Assembly (NCBI GenBank): GCA_000310025.1
Contig: FN649751.1
Location: 652,568-665,920 of the forward strand
Length of the DNA stretch: 13,353 bases
Direction: 5' to 3'
Origin: Ectocarpus siliculosus
Taxonomy: Eukaryota; Sar; Phaeophyceae; Ectocarpales; Ectocarpaceae
Positions within the stretch are counted from its first letter, which is position 1. Each line of letters begins with the position of its first letter. Below, piece after piece: positions 7,048 to 13,353 of this stretch. Made by a program: the position numbers and the translations under genes. A model generated the notes under the pieces. That model made no database searches. It saw only the letters and a list, made by a program, of their open reading frames with translations, and had not been told where the DNA came from.

Positions 7048-7473
7048 CCTTGGTGAGGTAGGACCTCCACAGGCTTTGGGGGAAAAACCTTGGTGAGGTC
7101 CCTCCGAGACGGACCTCCACAGGCTTTGGGGATGAAAACCTTGGTGAGGTCTCTCCGAGACGGACCTCCACAGGCTTTGGGGGTAAGGAACCTTGGTGAG
7201 GTCCCTCCGAGACGGACCTCCACAGGCTTTGGGGGTGAAAACCTTGGTGAGGTCTCTCCGAGACGGACCTCCACAGGCTTTGGGGGTGAAAACCTTGGTG
7301 AGGTCCCTCCGAGACGGACCTCCACAGGCTTTGGGGGTGAAAACCTTGGTGGGGTCTCTCCGAGACGGACCTCCACAGGCTTTGGGGGTGAAAACCTTGG
7401 TGAGGTCTCTCCGAGACGGACCTCCACAGGCTTTGGGGGTAAGGAACCTTGGTGAGGTCCCTCCGAGACGGAC
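7048..7473. repeat. 51/52-bp minisatellite, nine units
   Basis: Units start with CCTTGGTGAGGT at 7048, 7088, 7139, 7191, 7242, 7293, 7344, 7395 and 7447. The first is internally shortened and the last is partial. Most are 51 bp (17 codons), so long open frames on both strands are a by-product of the period and are not counted as genes. Two units (7139 and 7395) end GGGGGTAAGGAA and are 52 bp, which shifts the frame. A C/T variant (GTCCCTCC or GTCTCTCC) largely alternates between neighbours, a hint of dimer-wise expansion. Confidence 0.95.
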
Positions 7474-7907
7474 ACAGGTAGCCGGTGGGGCACGTTATGG
7501 GAGGTTATGCCCGCGCATAACCTGCCCAGGTTGAATATACGCTGTATAACCTCTTCATGCTGAGTTACCAACCGCCGGTTTTCTATCGGATTAGGAAATC
7601 AATTTTAACCTTGCCTTGTCGGGCTAGCAACCTCGATCCAAAACAAATGGGTGCAAGCTCGCCCGCAGCTGGGTGACAATCACCCCACCCAGCGACGCGA
7701 GCCTTCGCGTCGAGGCCAGGAACAATCCCACACAAGGATTACGAAGCACACACACAAGGAAGGAGTACACCACACGAGGATGATTGATTGGGCCATAAAC
7801 GAAAAAAAATATGGTACTCCCTCAGGTCCGAAACGTGAGCTCGATCACGTAAGCCGGGGGATCCCGCACGCAGTAAAAAGTACGCCGGGGAGAGGGGCGA
7901 AATTATC
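7474..7907. other. Gene-less stretch with strong hairpins
   Basis: Two perfect hairpins: 7502-7523 (AGGTTATGC, loop CCGC, GCATAACCT) and 7693-7712 (CGACGCGA, loop GCCT, TCGCGTCG). A smaller one, CGTGA…TCACG, is near 7832-7848. Open frames are short and unremarkable. Confidence 0.6.
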
Positions 7908-8460
7908 TCGAAGGCGAATGACATACATACATACGCGTAGTAAGGAGGAGGTCGGGGGTTCGATCCCCGCAAAACATACTTTTTTTCCCCAAAAAACCAA
8001 CAAATTATACGCGAAATTTGAAATTTGAAATTTGAAATTTTCTCTCGAGGGCATAGGCATATGATAAGCGTAGTACGGAGGAGGTCAATACTTCGGTCCC
8101 CGGGAAACATTTTTTTTTCTTCGCAAAACCAAAAAAGTAAGCGCGAAATTTATCGCGAAGACGTATGACAAGCGTAGTTCTTGTAAGGAGGAGGTCGCGA
8201 GTTCGATTCCCGCAAAAAAACAAAAAGTTTTTTTTCCCCCCAAAACAACAAATTATGCGCGAAATTTCGAAATTTCCCGCGAAGGCGTAGGCATATGATT
8301 TGCGTAGTACGGGGGAGGTCGATACTTCGGTCCCCGCGAAAAAAAAAGTTTCTTCCCAAAACCAAAAAAAGTAAGCGCAAAATTTATCGCGAAGGCGTAT
8401 GATATGTGTAGTAAGGAGGAGGTCGGGAGTTCGATCCCCGCAAAACATGTTTGTTTTTTT
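7908..8460 (+). ncRNA. Tandem array of tRNA-like (Pol III-type) repeat units
   Basis: Five related units carry GAGGTC at 7948, 8081, 8191, 8315 and 8419 (spacings 133, 110, 124, 104). Units 1, 3 and 5 follow this with a tRNA T-arm-like motif: GGGGGTTCGATCCCCGC, GCGAGTTCGATTCCCGC, GGGAGTTCGATCCCCGC, which match the box B consensus GGTTCGANNCC closely. Units 2 and 4 have a variant arm (ATACTTCGGTCCCCG). Within about 20 bases a run of seven or more T follows in four of the five; unit 4 has only GTTTC. Upstream of each is GCGAAATTTATCGCGAAGGCG or a relative; its TCGCGAAGGCG part is a weak box A about 35 bases before box B. No complete cloverleaf is found: acceptor and anticodon stems do not pair. 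This fits tandem tRNA-derived SINE heads or tRNA pseudogenes. Transcription is inferred, not shown. Confidence 0.55.
8013..8040. repeat. GAAATTT heptamer, four copies
   Basis: Four exact copies of GAAATTT inside the spacer between array units 1 and 2. The matching spacer between units 3 and 4 has a shorter version (GAAATTTCGAAATTTC). Confidence 0.9.
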
Positions 8461-8595
8461 CCCAAAACCAAAAAATACTCCAGGAGCATTTACAAGAAAA
8501 ACACATACACACGTTTAGGCCTCTCCGAGTGCTTCATTTTTCCAACCTGACGCTTTGCTTACGGTCAACACCAAAGACAACCACGACAATCGAAA

Positions 8596-8745
8596 ATGGC
8601 GGTCTACGGCCATACCGTAGTGGCTGTGCCCTTATCCTGCCATGACCTTCCTCGCGAAAATATCCCGACCCGCCTGTCCCCCAAAGAGGCTCTGGTGGGC
8701 CCGGAAGTGCTTTATGCAGGCTGCCCCCGACAATACACGTCCTAA
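8596..8745 (+). CDS. Small open frame, 49 codons, unknown
   Basis: ATG at 8596 in a good context (AAAATGG) and TAA at 8743-8745. The peptide begins MAVYGHTVVAVPLSC and has an ordinary amino-acid mix with no low complexity. The minus strand is also open here (8632-8976), as is another plus frame (8642-8899), so the evidence is thin. No domain is recognised. Confidence 0.15.
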   Translation: MAVYGHTVVAVPLSCHDLPRENIPTRLSPKEALVGPEVLYAGCPRQYTS

Positions 8746-9814
8746 AGCAAGCAGAATCATTTTCCACAGCAGCTCAGCCTTGCGGCGTGGCCTTCCGCCC
8801 CCATCCCGCACTCCTTGCGCCTCCCCCGCCCTCCCGCTTGACTCCGCCCAACGAGACCCGCGACTCGAGAAGTCGATAAAAAACAGGAGAAATCTGTAGA
8901 GCACCGGATTGTCATCTACGCGTATCCCCATCCTGAGACCTGATTGATTACAAAGTAGGAGCGTGGAATTGCGCAAGGAAGTTGAGGGAGGGGTACCTCG
9001 TCAGTAGGGTCCGAGAATCAAAGAGCGGTCTTAGCCTCCGGATTGTTGTTGTTGCTCCTTGCCTCCAATATGGAGCAATCCCTACGAGTACAGATGGCGC
9101 GGACGACTTCCGTGGTCACAGCTTGGAAGCTACCTATATACCCAAAGAGGGCACACTCTAAGACAAACCAAAGAGAACAACCAAGGACCCAGAAACAAAC
9201 AGCACGAATGCGAAACAACCCGTCGGGCGTAGACGGCAACATATCCACGCCGGCGATGCAACTAAAAAACAGAGCAAAGACAACATGTTTTTATATTATC
9301 GGATTACGGTACTCCATGCATGGACATCGAATGCCCTGGTAGTCGCAGAAAACGAGGGTAAAATACCAGACCAAGGCGAAACCTAGGACTCCATGTTTCC
9401 CATCGAGAATTTTCGAGTACATGACGGGGGATCAGGCTCATTGCAAACGGCAACTGGTGCATGCGTGCGTGTGTCAGAGAGGCAAAACAATTTCCACAGT
9501 TGTAGGCACGATCCTTTGCCAGTCCCCCCCCCGTAGCCCAACTACTTCCGATGAAGAACCTAAACGTACGGTGGCATCCTTTCCTTGGCTTGCTCGATGC
9601 GAAGCAAAAGGCCATTCAATTGCAGATTCTTTCCAGCAAACCACAAAACATCGATCGTCCGCGGTGTAGGAGGGAAATGAAACTAAATCACTAGATTGCC
9701 GTATGGCTCTAGGTTGCTCTAGGTTCCCATCTCAGACAACTTGCGGAGGCAGGGGAGACAGAAAGGGTATGCATACGGTCGATCGCATACAACGAACCCG
9801 TCGTCACTCACGGC
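8746..9814. other. Stretch without a supportable gene
   Basis: Several frames of 75-115 codons on both strands overlap one another without domain, splice or codon-use support. A minus frame of 114 codons ends at 8632, and another minus frame covers 9304-9615. A small duplication, GCTCTAGGTT twice, lies near 9705-9723. I see nothing decisive. Confidence 0.4.
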
Positions 9815-10813
9815 TCAGGCGATGGAGTCCCGCAGAACACTGTGGAAGTACTTGTTGAGGAGGTAGTTCGGGTTTCCTGTCAGGTTGCACCGCCACACCG
9901 GCCGCTTGCTCCCCTCGTCGACCACGCGGCGGGCGGATGTCCCAGTTGTGGAACAGGCATGCATCATATGCACTACGCACCGGATGGCCGAGGCAGGGAA
10001 AAACGTAAGGGACGTGCGCATCCGAAGCATGTCCAAACCGGTCACCGGATCGACCTTGCGCTTGTTGCCAACTCCTGCTGTCACATACTCCACCACCGCC
10101 ACCCAAATGGTGAATTCTCCCTCCGGAATGGCGTTGCTGATATCACCTCGTCTCCAGTCGTTGCCTTGGTGCTCCAAAAAATAGGCCACTTTCCCGAGCG
10201 TCGTGCGACCTAGCCCTTGGTTTCCAGCTCGCTGGTCTTCGGCCTTGAGGTACATCTCGACGTCATTGCCACGCGATGCCGCCGACCGGACCCACGTAGG
10301 GGTACCCGCGTCTTTGACCGGGCCGCCACGGATGGTGCCGATTCCAGCACTGACTTCCGCCGGAGCCTGGCCCCAATGGTTAAACACCACGACCGTCTGA
10401 CGGACGATCCCTTGGCCTCTGTCCCTCCAGCAAAAAGGGCACGTCCGCCTACTACATAGCGCCTCCTGCGAGGTCCTACCACACCCAAGCGCATCGTCGT
10501 AGCGCTTTTCTAGTTGCTCGGCGGATGGCAATGTTTTCGATATCGCCTGCTGCCATGCCGGGGCGTCCAGACCGGTCTCGAGCCGAGTTGGACCCAACCC
10601 GGCATCCCACTGTTGGTAACCGTGCGGCCGCCCCCCCCTTCTTCCCGTCGTGCCGTCTTCCGAGGCTGCTGGAGTCGTCTGCAACGGCAAGATCTTGAAT
10701 ACCTCCTGAAGCACTTCCCGGCAGAGACGGCCAGCTGTCAACTCCTTCGTGACCTCGACCCCGCCTACGCGACCTTTCGCACTCCACCTGACGGCCTGCA
10801 GACTATGGCCCAT
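9815..10813 (-). CDS. Large minus-strand open frame, unknown protein (C-terminal part)
   Basis: The longest credible frame in the window, 332 codons with its TGA at 9815-9817. The C-terminal half looks like a folded domain: LGKVAYFLEHQ, then EFTIWVAVVEYVTAG, a DPVTGLDMLRMRTSLTFFPA stretch and GNPNYLLNKYFHSVLRD at the end. A CPFC pair lies in the middle. The order 'GKVxxFxEH – WVAVVEY – FFPAxxI – NxYLLNKYF' reminds me of tails of large eukaryotic transposases (KDZ or CACTA-like), but I cannot confirm this. The first ATG lies inside a likely longer frame (residues before it read RDARIG), so the true start is probably upstream. Other frames in the stretch are shorter and less protein-like. Confidence 0.5.
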   Translation of the reverse strand: MGHSLQAVRWSAKGRVGGVEVTKELTAGRLCREVLQEVFKILPLQTTPAASEDGTTGRRGGRPHGYQQWDAGLGPTRLETGLDAPAWQQAISKTLPSAEQLEKRYDDALGCGRTSQEALCSRRTCPFCWRDRGQGIVRQTVVVFNHWGQAPAEVSAGIGTIRGGPVKDAGTPTWVRSAASRGNDVEMYLKAEDQRAGNQGLGRTTLGKVAYFLEHQGNDWRRGDISNAIPEGEFTIWVAVVEYVTAGVGNKRKVDPVTGLDMLRMRTSLTFFPASAIRCVVHMMHACSTTGTSARRVVDEGSKRPVWRCNLTGNPNYLLNKYFHSVLRDSIA

Positions 10814-10833
10814 ACCGATACGAGCATCTCGGT

Positions 10834-11127
10834 GAGGTTCGCCCAGGGAAAAAAGCGGCTGCCTAGCGCCAAACCAGCAAAATTCAGATCTTCGCCGTCG
10901 ACTACCTCTGCGTTCATGTATTCCTCGATGAGTTCGTGCAAATGTCCCAGCCAGGGTGGTACCGTCGCCGACCCGTCGCTCGCTGGATCACCGGCTCCAC
11001 TGCCGGCTTCACCCGTGGTGTCGTCACCTCCGGCATTGCCCTCAAATCCTTCGTCGCACGTACCGCTGCCGCCTGGTGTCGCGAATATCAAATGGCGAGT
11101 GGAGCGAGTTGTGTTAGCAACAGACAA
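10834..11127 (-). CDS. Upstream coding piece of the same gene, out of frame
   Basis: The open frame actually runs on to 10765; the listed left edge is where removing 20 nt would rejoin the 9815-10813 frame. It starts with a Gly/Asp/Ala-rich low-complexity part, then a helical, acidic stretch (LHELIEEYMNAEVV, DLNFAGLALGSRFFPW). No ATG lies near its right end; CGACACCAG before 11072 could be a splice acceptor. The switch may be a frameshift mutation, a sequencing error or an unseen intron; the only direct GT…AG match is 20 nt long (GTATGG…CTGCAG, 10814-10833), too short for a usual intron. Confidence 0.35.
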
Positions 11128-11861
11128 TCACGAGTCGACTTGGCCAGGATGTGCCACGGAAAAGGGAAAGAGGGCCAACCACGAGATCGACAGAGCTCAC
11201 CAGCAGCATGCGATCGATACAGCAAATGAATATTCGAAATCTGTGGGTGATGTTGTTCATCGCGCTCTCTCGTCCCCACAGGCCGATAGTGTTGCATACA
11301 CTCAGCGGTACCGGCATCTCGTGTAGGATGTTGACGGGGGAGGTCGAGAGCACACATCCGCCGTAGTGAACCGCATCGCGCGATTTCTATTACAATTCAA
11401 GGGCTTAGGACGCAGAGGCTGCCCCCCCCCCCCCCCAACCTCGAATTGAGAGTGCTCATGCACACCTATGCATGTGAAATGGGAAATAAATGTGAGGTAC
11501 ATGGCAGTTGTAGCGCACTTCGAACGCAAGACTCAACTGTTAGAAGCGACGCGACGAACGGCTAAATGCCCCCCCCTCCCTGCATCGTGCGAGGCTATAT
11601 CGTACAACATCAGCATCGGCCTCAAGCCTATCGCCTCGGCTTCTTTGTTCTACGTAGGAGTACGTATGACTTTCGAGACATTGCGTGACCCGTTCGAATA
11701 AAAAGAGCAATGGTGCACAAGAGGGTGAACGCGGCGTCATTGCTGCGAGGCAAGACGGTGTTCCCCGGCAGTGGTAGGGTACTAAATTATACAATCCAAC
11801 GAACCGAGAGGGACGTGTGCGTGTTTTCGTCAAATCGCCAGACCTATCCCAGCGTCAGTGA
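11128..11861. other. Stretch without a supportable gene
   Basis: Contains a run of 15 C (11422-11436) and only short frames on both strands. An upstream exon for the minus-strand gene ending at 9815 would be expected near here or beyond, but none is identifiable. Confidence 0.4.
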
Positions 11862-12272
11862 TCAAGCCTTGCCGTGTTCGTATGCATACGTGAGGGAGGA
11901 TAGTGCCGACTCCTGCTCTACCTGCCCCCCTCCACGGGTGTTGTTACCCACAAGAGATTGCAGCCCAGAGAGATATTCGAACAACTGTTGCCAGAGATTT
12001 GAGAGGTTCACCACCACACCACCCAAGGACGACCGAGTGGGTCGTGCGCACGCGAGGCAATACATAAGCCCGCAACTATATCTGATTGTAGAGTGCTCAC
12101 CATCAGTGCTGTCCCTCCTAACCCTGTCCCCGCCACCACCGCCGTCGCTGACGTGCGATGCGGCGGAACTAGGTGTAGTGGCGCCTGGGGCGTTGAGGGC
12201 GCTCCACATATCGCGACGTGCGCCCCACCGTTCTTCAACGAGCTGAACGACGCGCCATAGCACTACACTCAT
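11862..12272 (-). CDS. Possible small protein or first exon, unknown
   Basis: A 136-codon minus-strand frame with ATG at 12270-12272. It opens MSVVLWRVVQLVEERWGARR, a mixed hydrophobic and basic start, then a Ser/Gly/Asp-rich linker, and ends with NLSNLWQQLFEYLSGLQSLV, which could be an amphipathic helix. The plus strand is open over the same bases (11710-12246) but reads as Pro/Cys/Ser-rich, less protein-like. No domain is recognised. Confidence 0.2.
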   Translation of the reverse strand: MSVVLWRVVQLVEERWGARRDMWSALNAPGATTPSSAASHVSDGGGGGDRVRRDSTDGEHSTIRYSCGLMYCLACARPTRSSLGGVVVNLSNLWQQLFEYLSGLQSLVGNNTRGGGQVEQESALSSLTYAYEHGKA

Positions 12273-13353
12273 AACCGCAGCCAGGAAACTTCTTGAGGCT
12301 CACCCTCCGCGGCCTCGTTTGTGCCATGGGCTGCTGTGGTTCAATGAGATAGAGCCGGCGGAGGGTTGGGGTGTCGGGTGGGGGGGCGCATAGCTTGGTA
12401 TTGAAGTAGTGCTGACATAATGGGGTAATCTGTTGATCCTAACAGCGTGTCCCCCTAAACGGCGCCACACTCCAGCCTGTTCACCACGCATGGACGTGTG
12501 CGCACATGGACAGGAGGGGGCGCATGGATACAAAGGATAATGCATGGTGCCGAGCATGCGTCAGCCGATGGCGAATGGTTATGAGGGCCGAGACCGGTTC
12601 TTCAGCCGCATAGCCGAGAACCGAGACAACCATGTGAGCGAATCACGATTTTTTCGTGTCCTCCCGCGCTTCTGCACGCTGCTGTCACAGGTCTCAGCCC
12701 CCATCCACAGCAGGACGCCTCCAATCAGCGTGTACTGCTGTTTGTTTCTGCACACATGAACAACCGACTTGTGCACCGTGTTCGATGTTGGGTTAGGGTT
12801 CGATGTTTGTTGGAGCGTGAGTGTCCCTAAGCATACCAGCTCTGGTCATGCACGCAACGCGGGGTGAGGGAAAAGGTAATATCGCCGTTGGTCATTTTTT
12901 TTGCAATCACGGATAGGCACGCACATGCACTTCGCCATCGCACTGCTGCAGCGTGTATCATTCTTTCCTAAGCCCAAAGGTAGCGGTGGGCAGCGCTGGG
13001 TGTCGTATGATCGGCTGCTGACCATTCCGCGCGGGAGGTTAAGGGCTACACAGCCTTCTCACGGTGGTAGACTTTGGTGTAGATAGAGGGTCTACACCGA
13101 ATTAGTCCCTATTAGTGTACGTTTCCCACATCCTCCGTAAAACACGAAGAGTATGTACGAACCAAGGCCTATATAGTCGTCCACGGAAAACAACATTTGA
13201 CGAGTACGAACGCTGGACGCAGACATGCAGACCCGGCTGGTGCTTAGGAAATTGGATAACAATAGACCATTCCCCAAACTCTAAGGGTCCCGAATGATGC
13301 AAACACCCACTGACGTATGATACGAGTACGACAGCACGCCTGGACAGTGCAAC
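12273..13353. other. Stretch without a supportable gene
   Basis: Frames of 60-85 codons on both strands, none convincing. GGTTAGGGTTCG at about 12790 is a single telomere-like fragment. TCTACACCGAATTAGTCCC near 13090 is unremarkable. I see no repeat or RNA gene. Confidence 0.4.

Noticed and set aside
7090-7571. Long repetitive frames on both strands over the minisatellite (VRSLRDGPPQALG-type peptide)
   Set aside because: They arise because 51 is divisible by three. All look alike, exist on both strands, and 52-bp units break the frame.
7954-7978. Intact tRNA gene ending at the first T arm
   Set aside because: No matching acceptor or anticodon stem could be paired upstream; only T-arm-like and weak box A parts are present.
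7908-8460. CRISPR array
   Set aside because: Units are too long and unequal, spacers are themselves repeated, and the repeats are tRNA-like; the DNA is eukaryotic.
10514-11326. 270-codon plus-strand frame
   Set aside because: Overlaps the more protein-like minus-strand frames and is rich in Pro/Ser/Arg, as expected of a shadow frame.

Overview
This is a eukaryotic window with no bacterial gene layout. Coding signal is sparse and broken, splice-site consensus sequences are visible, and much of the DNA is tandem repeat and transposon remains. Several weak clues fit a stramenopile, perhaps a brown alga: an exon that looks like a carbohydrate sulfotransferase (a family expanded in brown algae), decayed Ty1/copia coding sequence, a CCCTAA-type telomere-like stretch and a moderately GC-rich base. 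The organism call is inference only.

Layout, left to right. Positions 1-985 hold no supportable gene. Positions 986-1226 are a 98-100-bp tandem repeat that carries a conserved hairpin. It runs directly into two nearly identical 144-bp copies (1228-1514). These end about 8 bp inside an apparent intron of a minus-strand exon (1524-1863), which has an acceptor with a pyrimidine tract, a GTGAGAAT donor and sulfotransferase-like motifs. Positions 1864-3250 contain two weak minus-strand exon-like reading frames. Positions 3248-4497 hold a plus-strand Ty1/copia pol relic: the end of integrase, a proline-rich linker and the start of reverse transcriptase, broken by a stop and frameshifts. It is followed by a 66-bp duplication and a 9-bp inverted repeat around a T-rich loop.

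The clearest mobile element is a 327-bp MITE-like insertion at 5362-5688. It has 41-bp terminal inverted repeats (35/41 matching), a perfect 8-bp target-site duplication (TTGGTGCG) and an internal telomere-like CCCTAA stretch. From 5890 to 7475 there are several repeat families: a 13-bp triplet, GATC-rich degenerate repeats, a 48-bp exact direct repeat pair and a 51/52-bp minisatellite of nine units. At 7908-8460 there is an unusual array of five units in alternating (dimeric) order. Each unit has a tRNA T-arm/box-B-like motif, and four of the five are followed by a T run of the RNA polymerase III terminator kind.

The right third holds the longest credible reading frame, on the minus strand (9815-10813). 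An upstream frame (10765-11127) can be joined to it only by a frameshift or by removing 20 nt. The rest (11128-13353) has only weak reading frames. No gene set working together is evident; the window reads as repeat-rich intergenic or intronic DNA with fragments of a few genes and transposons.
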